Positions 1 to 9,827 of a stretch of DNA of 64,000 bases are shown one piece after another. The notes under the pieces were generated by a model, which saw only the letters and a list, made by a program, of their open reading frames with translations, did not search any database and had not been told where the DNA came from. The translations under genes and the position numbers were made by a program. Origin of the DNA: JACVRW01 sp036519295 (GTDB lineage Bacteria; Actinomycetota; Thermoleophilia; Solirubrobacterales; Thermoleophilaceae); assembly GCA_036519295.1 (NCBI GenBank), contig DATDLN010000237.1, positions 1 through 64,000 of the forward strand, read 5' to 3'. Every line of letters starts with the position of its first letter. Within the stretch, counting starts at the first letter, position 1.

Positions 1-1
1 G

Positions 2-646
2 CTGCCGGAGGTGCTAGAGCGCCTCGGGATTCGCACCCTCGGAGAGGTGGCCGCGCTCCCCTCGCGGGCGGTGGCGGAGCGGTTCGGCCATCCGGGGCTG
101 CTCGCGCTCGACCTCTCGCAGGGACGCGACACGCCGTTAGAGCCGCGGCGCCCGCCCGAGCCGGTGGCAGAGCGGCTCGAGCTGCCCGAGACGGCGTCCG
201 GGCAGCAGCTCGAGCGAGCGCTCGAGCTGCTGGTGGCGCGGGTGCTCGTCCGCCGCGAGCGGCGGGGCCGCTCGCTGCGGGCGCTCGCGGTGTCGGCGCG
301 CTTCGTGGCGGGCGGCACCTGGCGCACGGCGATCACGCTGCGGCGCGCGAGCGCGGATCCCGCTCGGATCCGCCTGGCGCTCGCGCCGAAGCTGGCGGAG
401 CTGCCGGCGCCGGCGGAGTCGCTCGCACTGGAGGTCGTGGCATTCGGCCCGCCGGCGCACGATCAGGGACGGCTTCTCGACGAGGCCGCAGAGGTCCGCC
501 GCTCGCGGTTGGGCGATGCGGTTCGCCAGGCCCGCCAGGCGGCGGGCGCGGACGCCGCCCTGCGGGTGCTCGACGTGGACCCCGATTCCCGCATCCCCGA
601 GCGCCGTTCGGTCCTGGCGCCGTTCCCGGACGCGCCGGCGCCATGA
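2..646 (+). CDS. imuB: ImuB-like Y-family polymerase, C-terminal part (5' truncated by window edge)
   Basis: This is the C-terminal 214 residues or so of an ImuB-type protein, a catalytically degenerate Y-family polymerase homologue that bridges DnaE2 and the beta clamp in the mutasome used for damage-induced mutagenesis. The reading frame is open to the window start. The first visible residues (LERLGIRTLGEVAALP) are the helix-hairpin-helix region that follows the polymerase palm, and the rest fits the little-finger and C-terminal region of the family. Its stop overlaps the ATG of the DUF6504 gene (ATGA), a coupling usual for this pair. dnaE2 lies 5.8 kb downstream rather than next door. The family call is fairly secure from context and the HhH segment; the catalytic region cannot be inspected. 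Confidence 0.8.
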   Translation: MPEVLERLGIRTLGEVAALPSRAVAERFGHPGLLALDLSQGRDTPLEPRRPPEPVAERLELPETASGQQLERALELLVARVLVRRERRGRSLRALAVSARFVAGGTWRTAITLRRASADPARIRLALAPKLAELPAPAESLALEVVAFGPPAHDQGRLLDEAAEVRRSRLGDAVRQARQAAGADAALRVLDVDPDSRIPERRSVLAPFPDAPAP

Positions 647-894
647 ACCCGTCCGGATCCCGCCGCATCGGCGCCCCCAAGCCCACGTCCGTGATGGCCG
701 GCAGCGGCGGCGCGCCGCGCACGATCGCCGGCGCCGCCGTCGACTCGATCCGTGAGGAATGGGTCGTCGAGGATCGCTGGTGGACCGGCAAGCCGCTGCG
801 GCGACGCTATTTCGAGGTGGTGCTCGCCGACGGGCGCAACGTGGTCGTCTTCCGCGATTTGGCGGGAGGCGGCTGGTTCCTGCAGCGAGCGTAG
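643..894 (+). CDS. DUF6504 family protein
   Basis: An 83-residue protein starting at an ATG that overlaps the imuB stop. Its C-terminal half (EEWVVEDRWWTGKP, then RRYFEVVLADGRNVVVFRD and GGWFLQRA) is the compact beta-rich DUF6504 signature that typically follows imuB in actinobacterial imuA-imuB-dnaE2 clusters. The first 30 residues are low-complexity and basic and may be partly untranslated if a later start is used. Its biochemical role is unknown; the association with the mutasome is from gene neighbourhood only. Confidence 0.8.
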   Translation: MNPSGSRRIGAPKPTSVMAGSGGAPRTIAGAAVDSIREEWVVEDRWWTGKPLRRRYFEVVLADGRNVVVFRDLAGGGWFLQRA

Positions 895-974
895 GATTCA
901 AGCTGGCTCCCGCGCGGCCGATAATTCATTTGGATGATGCCTTGGATCCTCGTCACACTCCGGACAACCGCCAG

Positions 975-2558
975 GTGCCCGTCGCTCAGCTGACCATGCT
1001 CGCCCGCCTCGGGGCGATGTTCGAGCGCACCGCGTCCGTCCGCAGCCCCGACGACCTCCAGATCGTGCTCGAAGACGTGTGCCGCACGATCGCGGAGGTG
1101 CTCGGTTACGGCTGCGTGGTGGTGAACGTCTACCGACCGGCCTTCGACGACATGCTCACCGCGGCGGTGGTCGGCTCGGAGGAGTCGGTCAAGACGCTCT
1201 TCGGCCTGACCAGTCCCAGGGACACGTGGACCCCGCTCCTGGCCGATCGCTTCGAGCGCCGCGGCGCCTACTTCGTGCCGGGGGACGAGTTCGACTGGGA
1301 CGAGCTCGGGGTCGAGACATACGTCCCCGACCTCGAGCCGATCGACGATCCGGACGCCTGGAACGCCGAGGACGCGCTGTTCGTGCCGCTACAGGACACG
1401 AACGGCGATCTGCTCGGCGTGGTGTCGGTGGACGAGCCCGAGACCGGCCGCCGTCCGAGCGACGACGAGCTCGACGCGCTCGTGACGATCGCCCGGCACG
1501 CCGCCCTCGCGCTGCGGATCGCGCAGGACACGGCCAACGACGTTGAGCACCAGCGAATGCTCGAGCGCGTGCTGGAGGTGTCCGCCCGGCTGGCCGAGGC
1601 CGAGGACGCCGAAGAGATCCTCCAGGCCGTGTGCGACGGGATCCAGGACGCGCTCGGCTTCGACAAGGTCGTGATCGAGCTCGCGGACGGGCTCGACATG
1701 CCGTTGGCCCCGGTGGCCGCGAGCGGCTGGGCGCCGGAGGAGGCGACCGCGCGGCAGGGCATCAGCCTCGAGGCGCTCGAGCAGCTGTTCACGGAGGAGT
1801 TCGAGGTTGCGGGCTGTTACCTCGTGCCGGCCGACGTCGCGCAGGAGCGGCTGGGCGTGGACGAGTTGGGCCACCGCTCGGAGCTGAACGGCCACGGCCC
1901 GCACGCCTGGTCGCGGCATTGGCTGATGGTCCCGCTGACCGAGCCGGAGGGCGGTCCGATCGGCCTGATCTGGGTCGACGACCCGCGTGACAGGCTGCTC
2001 CCGAGCCACGCGCGGCTTCAGGCGCTGCGGCTGTTCGCCAACCAGGCGGTGGCGGCGCTCCAGTCGGCCGACCAGGCCGTGAGGCTGCGCCACGAGGCCC
2101 TCCACGACACCCTTACCGGTCTCCCCAACCGACGCGCCTTCACCGCGCGGCTCGCGCGGGAGACCGCCCAGGCCGGTCAGGGTTTCGCGCTGATCCTCTG
2201 CGACATGGACAACCTCAAGGAGGTCAACGACACCTTCGGCCACGAGGCGGGCGACCTCGCACTTCGGCTCCTGGGCGATGCGCTCCAGACGGGCCTCCGC
2301 CGGAGCGACGAGGCCTACCGCCTGGGGGGCGACGAGTTCGGCGTGGTGCTCGCCGGCGCCTCGCGCCTCGACGCCGAGCGGGTGTCCCGGCGCCTGGCGG
2401 CGGCGATCTCGGTCTGCGCGAAGCCGCCGCTGACGCGCGTCGAGGCGAGCTTCGGCATCGCCGTCCACGAGCAGGGTGAGAACCCCGAGGACCTGATGGC
2501 CCGAGCCGACGACGCTCTCTACCGAGCCAAGCGCCGGCGCCGGAGCTCAGCGGCCTGA
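975..2558 (+). CDS. GAF-GAF-GGDEF diguanylate cyclase
   Basis: About 527 residues with two GAF sensor domains (roughly residues 10-165 and 190-355) followed by a GGDEF domain (about 370-520). The active-site signature is intact (YRLGGDEFGVV) and is preceded by HDTLTGLPNRRAF, the usual start of the domain, so synthesis of cyclic di-GMP from two GTP is expected. There is no membrane segment, so it is probably cytosolic. The open frame runs back into the DUF6504 gene, where it is only an overlapping frame; plausible starts are TTG 930, GTG 975 and ATG 996, and none has a clear ribosome binding site. Its 3' end overlaps the convergent phosphatase gene by 12 bases. Confidence 0.85.
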   Translation: MPVAQLTMLARLGAMFERTASVRSPDDLQIVLEDVCRTIAEVLGYGCVVVNVYRPAFDDMLTAAVVGSEESVKTLFGLTSPRDTWTPLLADRFERRGAYFVPGDEFDWDELGVETYVPDLEPIDDPDAWNAEDALFVPLQDTNGDLLGVVSVDEPETGRRPSDDELDALVTIARHAALALRIAQDTANDVEHQRMLERVLEVSARLAEAEDAEEILQAVCDGIQDALGFDKVVIELADGLDMPLAPVAASGWAPEEATARQGISLEALEQLFTEEFEVAGCYLVPADVAQERLGVDELGHRSELNGHGPHAWSRHWLMVPLTEPEGGPIGLIWVDDPRDRLLPSHARLQALRLFANQAVAALQSADQAVRLRHEALHDTLTGLPNRRAFTARLARETAQAGQGFALILCDMDNLKEVNDTFGHEAGDLALRLLGDALQTGLRRSDEAYRLGGDEFGVVLAGASRLDAERVSRRLAAAISVCAKPPLTRVEASFGIAVHEQGENPEDLMARADDALYRAKRRRRSSAA

Positions 2559-4262
2559 GGACAGCCGCACCGCCTTTCCGTCGAGGCCGCCCTCGTCGTA
2601 TTGGATTCCCATCGTCCTGAGGATGGTGGGGAGCACGTCCACCAGCCGAATGGCCCGCCGCGAATCCCTGGATCCCACTCCGGGCCCGTAGAAGACCATC
2701 GGGATGTTCTGGACCAGGCGCTGGTGGCCGCCGTGGTCGCCAATTACACCGTAGGTCTGGTCGGTCGCCATGAGGCCCACCACGTCAGGCCCGGAGGGCT
2801 CGGCCATCGTGTCCACGAGCTCCCCGCCGTGCCTCACGAACCAGCTCCGTTCGGCACCTCGCATCTTGTTGGTGCCGAACAGGACATAGTCGTCTTGCGC
2901 AGCGTCCGTGTGGTAGCTCGCGATGACGCCGGGCATGTCCAGCACCGCCGCGGCCGCCTCGCGCTTCTTCGAAAGCGAGGTGTCGTGCAGCCAGGCAGCG
3001 ACCTGGCTGTCCTGGTAGGAGAAGTCGAGGTTGCCCGCCAGGGCGTCCCTGAGCTGTGCGACCGCGGGACTCGGATCGCGATAGATCTCGTCGGAGTCGC
3101 TGCCGAAGTACCAGTTGCAGTCCGACCGAATCCCCGTCGACGGTGGGGCGCAGAGGGGGTTCTCCACGCCCGGGGCGAGGACGCCGTGGAAGGGCCGGCC
3201 CGTCTGAGCGGCGTGGTCGGCGGTGATGACGATCAGCGTGTCATCGAGGAGCCCGGTCTCGGCCAGGGCGTCGACGATCCTCCCAACCTGTTCGTCCGCG
3301 TTCTTCGCGACGAACGGCAAGTGGCGCATCTCCTCGATGGACCCGGGCAGGGCCCCGGTCTCCCCCCCGTCCTCGGGCCCCCACATGTGACCAAGCTTGT
3401 CGATCCCGCCGAGGCTGACCAACAGGCCGTGCCAATTGGGCTCGTTCTGGATGAAGCGGATGGCGGCGTCGGCGGACCAATTGTCGCCTCCGATGTGCGC
3501 CGGGTCGAACCCTGGCACGAAGCGGTTGCCGTCGAGCGGATAGATGTTGGCCGGCGAGAGGCCTCCCGTCCCGTAGGCGCCGGCGCCCTGGAAGGTCCAC
3601 CAGCGGTCCGTGCAGTCGTCCGTGAAGCCGAAGTACGCGCGACGCACGCCGATGTACTCGGGCCGGCGCCAGCCCGACCCGCACAGGCTGGCGACATTGC
3701 TGCCCCGGATCTGGAAGATGATGTCCTCGGGATCGGGGGTGGCGGTGCCGTCATCCACGCCCGAGCTGGTCTCTCCGCTGGTGCACGCGGACGTGCGCTT
3801 TTGGGAGATCGACGCAAAGGCCGACGTTTCGCCGAACGCCGCGTCCAGGTAGTCCTGAAGCTTGGGGTAGCCGCCCGCGTCGATCAGAGCAGCGAACTGG
3901 GCGCAGGACATGCTGGACGTCACGTGGTATGCGCCGGGCGTGCCGAGCACATTTCCCGAGTCCCGGTAGACCTCGTTCGACCAGCCCATGTGCTTCGGGA
4001 GCAGGCCGCTCGTGATCACGTTATGGCTGATCACCGTCTCGGCGGCCATGTGACCAACGAGGGCGTTGGGGAAGCTGACCCCATCCCTCATGAGCGTCTG
4101 GACGTTCTCCATTCCATAGCGCTGGATCGTGTCGGGTCTTGCCTGGTCCAACACGACGATCAGAACCCTCGACGGTCGATCGCGGTGGCCGGCCTGCGCC
4201 GCCGGCGACCCGAGCAGCAGGGCTACGACAAATGTCGGGATTACCCAGCGCTTCCCTTTCAT
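2547..4262 (-). CDS. Secreted alkaline-phosphatase-fold hydrolase (nucleotide pyrophosphatase/phosphodiesterase-like)
   Basis: A 571-residue protein with a clear signal peptide (MKGKRWVIPTFVVALLLGS, cleavage after AAQA). The alkaline-phosphatase superfamily core follows: an N-terminal metal site region (LIVVLDQARPDTI), the central ITADHAAQTG metal-binding segment and the C-terminal GDHGGHQ motif. Family members hydrolyse phosphomonoesters or phosphodiesters outside the membrane; the substrate cannot be read from sequence. Length is in range for type I phosphodiesterase-like proteins. It is transcribed divergently from the broken PhoD-type gene, so this may once have been a phosphate-scavenging locus. 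Confidence 0.8.
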   Translation of the reverse strand: MKGKRWVIPTFVVALLLGSPAAQAGHRDRPSRVLIVVLDQARPDTIQRYGMENVQTLMRDGVSFPNALVGHMAAETVISHNVITSGLLPKHMGWSNEVYRDSGNVLGTPGAYHVTSSMSCAQFAALIDAGGYPKLQDYLDAAFGETSAFASISQKRTSACTSGETSSGVDDGTATPDPEDIIFQIRGSNVASLCGSGWRRPEYIGVRRAYFGFTDDCTDRWWTFQGAGAYGTGGLSPANIYPLDGNRFVPGFDPAHIGGDNWSADAAIRFIQNEPNWHGLLVSLGGIDKLGHMWGPEDGGETGALPGSIEEMRHLPFVAKNADEQVGRIVDALAETGLLDDTLIVITADHAAQTGRPFHGVLAPGVENPLCAPPSTGIRSDCNWYFGSDSDEIYRDPSPAVAQLRDALAGNLDFSYQDSQVAAWLHDTSLSKKREAAAAVLDMPGVIASYHTDAAQDDYVLFGTNKMRGAERSWFVRHGGELVDTMAEPSGPDVVGLMATDQTYGVIGDHGGHQRLVQNIPMVFYGPGVGSRDSRRAIRLVDVLPTILRTMGIQYDEGGLDGKAVRLSSGR

Positions 4263-4447
4263 GAGCAGATCTCCTCTCCCCTCGCGCCAAGGCCCAAAGT
4301 GTTCTACCGGTGACGGCCCGCACGAGTCAACCTCTGCATTGGCGACCCCCTTCTTGACTGGCTGTCCGCGCCGGGCTGTAGCTCTGCCACCGAAGGGGGG
4401 ACCATGACCGATCCGTTCGACTCGCTCGAGGAGAGTTGGCGGGACCG

Positions 4448-6004
4448 ATGGACCGTCGCCGCTTCATCCAGTTGACCGGGGCGCTGGCCGGGGCCGCCGC
4501 GTTCTGCCAGCTTCGCGGCGACTTGGCTCACGCCGCCCGTCCGCTCCGGGGCTACCCGTTCACGCTCGGGGGTCGCCTCGGGTGATCCCACGCCCCGCGG
4601 CGCCGTGCTGTGGACCCGCCTTGCGCCCGATCCTCTCGAGCCCGACGGCGGCATGCCGTACCGCCGGGCGCCTGTCGGCTGGCGTGTTGCGAAGGACCGA
4701 GGATGCGTCACGTGGTGCGCGGGGGCGTCGCGCTCGCGGTCCCGGAGCTGGCGCATTCCGTGCACGTCGAGGTTGGAGGCCTGGATCCCCGGCGCGAGTA
4801 CTTCTTCCATCAAGTACCGCGACGAGCTGAGCCCTGTCGGGCGTACCCTCACGGCCCCGGCGCGGGGGACCTCACTCGGGTCGCTGGCGTTCGCATTCGC
4901 CTCCTGCCAGCGTTGGGATGAGGGCTACTACTCGGCGTACCGGCGCCTGGCCGAGGAGGATCTCGCATTCGTCGTGCACCTCGGCGACTACTTCTACGAG
5001 TACGGGATAGACGAGCACGGCGGCTTCCGCAAACGTGCCCGTGCCGGACCAGTTCCGCCCGGAATGCGAGACGCTCGAGCGCTACCGGTTGCAGCACGGT
5101 CTCTACAAGAGCGATCCCGACCTGCAGAGCGCCCATCAGCTGTTCCCGTGGATCGTCACTTGGGACGACCACGAGGTTCAGAACGACTACGCGCGACTCG
5201 CCCCCGAAGGTGGCGAGCCCAATCCGGCGTTCACAGCGCGCCGGGCGGCCGCCTACCAGGCCTTCTTCGAGCACATTCCGTTGAGCCCGGCGGCGCTGCC
5301 CCGCAGCGGCCAGGTCCGCCTCTTCCGGCGGATGGGGTGGGGCGACCTGGCGGAGTTCAGCGTCCTGGACGCGCGGCAGTACCGCACCGACCAGCCGTGC
5401 GGCGACGGCGAGTTCCCGCGCTGCCCCGAGTCACTGGACCCCGCGGTGACCATGCTCGGCAGTGAGCAGGAAGCGTGGCTGCTCGACGGGCTCGCGCGCT
5501 CGCGATCGCGCTGGAACGTCATCGCCCAGCAGGTGATGATGGGACAGCTCGATCACAACCGCGTGACCCACGGATCTACTGGCACGATGCCTGGGACGGC
5601 TACCCGGCGGCTCGGCAGCGCATCATCGACACCTCGCTGCCGCCCGCGTGCGGAACCCCGGTGGTCATCACCGGTGATTGGCATTCGACCTTCGTCAACG
5701 ACATCAAGAAGGATTTCTCCAACCCCGACTCGGCAACCGTGGCGACGGAGTTCGTGGGTACCTCGATCTCCTCCAACGGCGACGGCATCATCTACGGCCC
5801 CTACTACGGGCCGATGATCCCGGCCCATCCTCACATCAAGTTCTTCGACGGCGACCGGCGCGGCTACGTGCGCTGCCTGGTGGACCGTGACCATGGCGGT
5901 TGGACCTGCGCATGGTCAGCACGGTGAGCCGGAGCGACGCGCCGGTGTCAACCTTCGCGTCGTTCGTTGTGGAGAACGGCAGACCCGGACCCCAGACGGT
6001 CTGA
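4448..6004 (+). pseudogene. PhoD-type alkaline phosphatase, broken by about six frameshifts
   Basis: Pieces of one PhoD-family protein lie in order but in changing frames. The Tat-type signal (MDRRRFIQLTGALAGAAAF) is at 4448. Next come GVASGDPTPRGAVLWTRL (frame changes at a GGGGG run near 4572), RMRHVVRGG (from about 4700), KYRDELSPVGRTLTAP (from about 4816), SCQRWDEGYY and HLGDYFYEYG, then NVPVPDQFRPECETL (shift at an AAA run near 5032), VTWDDHE, then YWHDAWDGYP and ITGDWHS (from about 5576), and finally MVSTVSRSDAPVSTF, ending at the TGA of 6002-6004. Residue conservation is high in every piece, so decay is recent or the indels are sequencing errors; two fall in homopolymers. PhoD enzymes are exported Ca/Fe phosphodiesterase-phosphatases. 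Confidence 0.8.
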
Positions 6005-6008
6005 GGCC

Positions 6009-6428
6009 TTACCCGGGACGCCCTTTCGCCGCCCGGTACTTGCCTTCCAGCACCCCCTCGACGGCGAGCCGGCCCGGCTCGAACGACGGGTCGCGTCCCT
6101 TGCAGATCTCGGTCATCGCGAAGTACACGCTCCGGCCGGTCCGGTTGAGCGTCTGCTTCGCGACCACCTTCCTCAGAACGGGATCCTGGGCGAGCGCGAA
6201 CTCCGCATGGATCACCAGCCGCGCGCTTTCGGGGTGCGAGGTCTGCCTTGCCAGGTCGCCGCAGGTTACGGCGTAGGGATTTCGCTCGACCTCTTTCGAA
6301 TGACCCTGGTCGGGGGTGCCGCTCACACGGCGCTCATCGTCGTCGTCGCCGCAGGCCGCCGGAAAAGCTGAGACAGCGACGAGGGTGAGGACGAGGGGGA
6401 CGCGGCCCTGCAGGCTCGGAAGCCCCAT
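6009..6428 (-). CDS. Small putative lipoprotein
   Basis: A 139-residue protein with a hydrophobic leader ending in a lipobox-like FPAAC followed by an acidic GDDDDE stretch, so the cysteine is probably lipidated and the mature chain surface exposed. The mature part contains conserved-looking segments (TCGDLARQTSHPESAR, KVVAKQTLNRTGR) but no domain I recognise. A longer open frame extends upstream on the same strand through dnaE2, but only from the ATG at 6428 does a sensible signal sequence appear. It is divergent from dnaE2 with 45 bases between them. Confidence 0.6.
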   Translation of the reverse strand: MGLPSLQGRVPLVLTLVAVSAFPAACGDDDDERRVSGTPDQGHSKEVERNPYAVTCGDLARQTSHPESARLVIHAEFALAQDPVLRKVVAKQTLNRTGRSVYFAMTEICKGRDPSFEPGRLAVEGVLEGKYRAAKGRPG

Positions 6429-6473
6429 GGGACGAGTCTTCCACACGCGTATCCATCCTACTCCGGTGGGAAC

Positions 6474-9400
6474 ATGTGTTCGATGCCGTACGTCGAGCTT
6501 CACTGTCACTCCGCCTACTCCTTCCTGGACGGGGCTTCGCATCCGGTCGAGCTGGCCGGGGCGGCCGCCGAGCAGGGCCACAGCGCGCTCGCCCTGACCG
6601 ACCACGACGGCCTGCACGGCGCCATGGAGATTGCGCACGCCTTGAAGCCGCTCGGTGTGCGCCCCATCACCGGCGCGGAGCTCACGCTCGACGACGGCAC
6701 CCACCTGACCCTGCTGTGCGAGACGCGCCAGGGGTACACGAACCTCTGCCGGCTGATCACCGCCTCGCACTGGCACACGCGGCGCTGGGCGCGGGAGGGC
6801 TGGTCCGAGCCCGTGGCGCAGATCAGGGAGGGACGGCGTCCGGGCCAGGACCCGCTCGACGAGGAGCCGTCGATCCCGCTCGAGGAGGTGGAGCAGAACG
6901 CGGCCGGTCTCGTCTGCCTCTCGGGCTGCGCCCGCGACGGGGCGGTGGCCTCGCGGGTCGAGGCCGGGGACCATGCGGGCGCGGCCGCCGTCGCCCGCCG
7001 CCTGCTGCGCGCCTTCGGCGCCGACCGTTTTCGCATCGAGCTCCAGCGCCCGTACTGGCGCCACGACCGCCACCGCAACCGCCTGCTGGAGGAGCTGGCG
7101 GCGCGGCTGGGGGTACCGTGCGTGGCCACCGGCAACGTGCACGTCCACGCGCGCGATCGGATCCCGCTCCAGGACGCGATGGTGGCCGTGCGCCTCGGCG
7201 CCACGCTCGACGAGACCGAGCCCCGCCGGCGCGGCAACTCGTCGCACGTTCTCGCACCGCCGGGGCGGATGGCCGAGCGCTTCCGCGAGCACCCGGACGC
7301 CGTGGAGGAGAGCGGGCGGCTCGCCGACCGCCTTCGCTTCGACCTCACCGAGGACCTCGGCTACCGCTACCCCGGCTCCGAGGACCCGGACGCCGACTGC
7401 CGGCTCGCCGAGATCTGCTGGAAGCGATTACGCGAGCGCTACGGCGAGCGGTCGGATCCGGCCTCGCGGCTCGAGGAGGAGCTGCGCGTGATCCGCCATC
7501 TCGGCCTGGCCGGCTTCTTCCTGCTCCACCGCGACATGCTCGAGCTCGCACGCGAGGTGGCCTGCGAGGTGCGCGGGCCCGACTCCGTCCGCCGGCTGCT
7601 GCCACCGGGCCGCGGGCGCGGCTCGAGCGTGTCGTCGATCGTCTGCTACCTCACCGGGCTCTCGCACATCGATCCGATCGAGAACGAGCTGCTGCTCGGC
7701 CGCTTCCTGAACGAGGAGCTGAGCGCGCTGCCCGACATCGATCTCGACTTCCCGCGTGACATCCGCGACGTCCTGATCCCACGCGTGCACGACCGCTACG
7801 GGCGCGACCGCTGTGCGCTGGTCGCCGCCTTCGCCACCTTCCAGGTGCGCTCCGCGGTGCGCGACTTCGCCAAGGCGCTCAGCCTGCCGCCGGGGGAGAT
7901 CGAACGCCTCGCGCGCGCGGTGGATCCATGGAAGGACCGCAACGACATCGAGGGCGACGTACCACGGGCCAGCTCACCCCGGTGGGACGCGCTCGTGAAG
8001 CTGGCCCGCGACGCCTGGGGGCTGCCACGCCACCAGTCCCAGCACCCGGGCGGCATGGTCATCTCGACCCAGCCGCTGGTCGACCTCTGCCCGGTGCAGC
8101 CCGCCTCGATGGAGGGGCGCCAGATGGTGCAGTGGGACAAGGACTCCTGCGGCGACGCCGGCTTCCTCAAGATCGACCTGCTCGGCCTCGGCATGCTCTC
8201 CGCGGTCGAGCGCTGCGTGGACGAGATCGCGCGCGTCCGCGGCGAGCGCATCGACCTGTCACGCATCCCCTACGACGACAGGGAGGTGTACGACCGCATC
8301 CAGGAGGCGGAGACGATGGGCGTGTTCCAGATCGAGTCGCGCGCGCAGATGCAGATGCTGAAGCGCACCCGCCCCGAGAACCTCGACGACCTGACCGTGC
8401 AGGTGGCGCTGGTGCGGCCCGGGCCGATCATCGGCGGGGCGGTCCACCCCTACATCGAGAATCGCAAGGCTTTGCGCGAGGATCCGTCCTTCGAGGTGCC
8501 CTACGAGCATCCCTCACTCGAGCCGGTGCTGCGCGACACCCTCGGCACGATCGTCTTCCAGGATCAGGTGCTCGAGGTGGCGATGGAGTTCGCGGGCTTC
8601 AGCCCCGGCGAGGCGGAGGGACTGCGGCGGGCGATGAGCCGCAAGCGCTCGGAGGCGGCGATCCGGGCCTACGAGGAGAAGTTCCTCGCGGGCGCGGCCG
8701 AGCGCGGCGCGCCACGCGCGACGGCGGAGCACGTCTGGACGCAGATAGTCGGCTTCTCGGGCTTCGGCTTCCCCAAGGCGCACTCGGCGGCGTTCGGCCT
8801 CCTGGCCTATCAGTCGACCTGGCTGCGCGTCCACTACGGATCGGAGTTCCTCTGCGCGCTCCTGAACGAGCAGCCCATGGGCTTCTATCCGCCGGACTCG
8901 CTGGTGCACGAGGCGCAGCGGAGGGGGGTGGAGGTACTGCCGCCATGCGTCGTTCGGAGTGCCGCCCACTGCCTGACGGAGAACGGCGGCGTGCGGATCG
9001 GGCTGGGCTACGTGAACGGCGTGCGCGCGGCTGAGGTGCGGGCACTGGTGGCGGAGCGGGACGGAGGCGGCGGCTGGCGCTCGCTCGGCGATCTCGCGGG
9101 ACGATCGGGGGCTTCGGCGGAAACGCTTGGCCGGCTGGCCTGGGCGGGAGCCTGCGACGCGCTGGTCGAGGGGCCCGAGGTGGGCAGGCGCCGCCAGGCG
9201 CTGTGGCTGCTGGGGGTGGCCATGCCCGGGGTCGCCGTGCCTGAGGGCACGCAGCTCGCCCTGCCGCTCGATCCACATGCGGGTCCCGCGCTGCGGGCGC
9301 TCACCGCCTGGGAGCGGATGCTCGCCGACTACGGCTCCACGGGGGTGACCCTGCGGGAGCATCCCATGGAGCTGCTGCGCCCGGCGCTGCCCGCCGACCT

Positions 9401-9827
9401 GCGCACGAGTGACCAGCTCGAGCACCATCCGCACGGCCGGCGGGTGCGGGTGGCGGGGTTGGTGGTGGCCCGCCAGCGGCCGGCGACGGCCAAGGGGGTG
9501 ACCTTCATGCTCCTGGAGGACGAGCACGGAACGGTCAACCTGATCGTGCCGCCGCCGATCCACGAACGCTTCCGGCTGGCGGTGCGAGCGGAGCCGCTGG
9601 TGCTGGCGATGGGCCGGCTCGAGAGCCGCGAGGGCACGATCAACGTGCTCGTCGACCGGATCGAGCGCCTCGAGCGGCCCGATATGCCGAGCGCGAAGGT
9701 GAAGCACATCGAGCCGCGCCGCACGTGGAGCGGCGAGGCCGGCGAAGGGCTCCCCGGGGCGGAGGAAGAGTCCGACCTGCGGGCGGTCGCCCCGGCGGCG
9801 CACAGCTTCGGGAGGAGGGGCCGATAG
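6474..9827 (+). CDS. dnaE2: Error-prone DNA polymerase III alpha subunit DnaE2
   Basis: 1117 residues, the normal length for DnaE2. The N-terminal PHP domain (about 4-250) begins YVELHCHSAYSFLDGASH. The C-family polymerase core carries the metal-binding PDIDLDFPRD motif, and GFSGFGFPKAHSAAFGLLAYQS lies near residue 760-780. HhH and OB-fold regions follow (RRVRVAGLVVARQRPATAKG near 990). The enzyme does translesion and mutagenic synthesis with ImuB. Two in-frame ATGs are possible (6474 and 6483); the upstream GGTGGG suits 6474. No CGAAC-N4-GTTCG LexA-type box is visible in the 45-base upstream gap, and the gene is separated from imuB by about 5.6 kb of unrelated genes. Confidence 0.95.
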   Translation: MCSMPYVELHCHSAYSFLDGASHPVELAGAAAEQGHSALALTDHDGLHGAMEIAHALKPLGVRPITGAELTLDDGTHLTLLCETRQGYTNLCRLITASHWHTRRWAREGWSEPVAQIREGRRPGQDPLDEEPSIPLEEVEQNAAGLVCLSGCARDGAVASRVEAGDHAGAAAVARRLLRAFGADRFRIELQRPYWRHDRHRNRLLEELAARLGVPCVATGNVHVHARDRIPLQDAMVAVRLGATLDETEPRRRGNSSHVLAPPGRMAERFREHPDAVEESGRLADRLRFDLTEDLGYRYPGSEDPDADCRLAEICWKRLRERYGERSDPASRLEEELRVIRHLGLAGFFLLHRDMLELAREVACEVRGPDSVRRLLPPGRGRGSSVSSIVCYLTGLSHIDPIENELLLGRFLNEELSALPDIDLDFPRDIRDVLIPRVHDRYGRDRCALVAAFATFQVRSAVRDFAKALSLPPGEIERLARAVDPWKDRNDIEGDVPRASSPRWDALVKLARDAWGLPRHQSQHPGGMVISTQPLVDLCPVQPASMEGRQMVQWDKDSCGDAGFLKIDLLGLGMLSAVERCVDEIARVRGERIDLSRIPYDDREVYDRIQEAETMGVFQIESRAQMQMLKRTRPENLDDLTVQVALVRPGPIIGGAVHPYIENRKALREDPSFEVPYEHPSLEPVLRDTLGTIVFQDQVLEVAMEFAGFSPGEAEGLRRAMSRKRSEAAIRAYEEKFLAGAAERGAPRATAEHVWTQIVGFSGFGFPKAHSAAFGLLAYQSTWLRVHYGSEFLCALLNEQPMGFYPPDSLVHEAQRRGVEVLPPCVVRSAAHCLTENGGVRIGLGYVNGVRAAEVRALVAERDGGGGWRSLGDLAGRSGASAETLGRLAWAGACDALVEGPEVGRRRQALWLLGVAMPGVAVPEGTQLALPLDPHAGPALRALTAWERMLADYGSTGVTLREHPMELLRPALPADLRTSDQLEHHPHGRRVRVAGLVVARQRPATAKGVTFMLLEDEHGTVNLIVPPPIHERFRLAVRAEPLVLAMGRLESREGTINVLVDRIERLERPDMPSAKVKHIEPRRTWSGEAGEGLPGAEEESDLRAVAPAAHSFGRRGR

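Noticed and set aside
2601..4313. A 570-codon plus-strand frame opposite the phosphatase gene
   Set aside because: The minus-strand frame has a signal peptide and metal-site motifs; the plus-strand frame has none.
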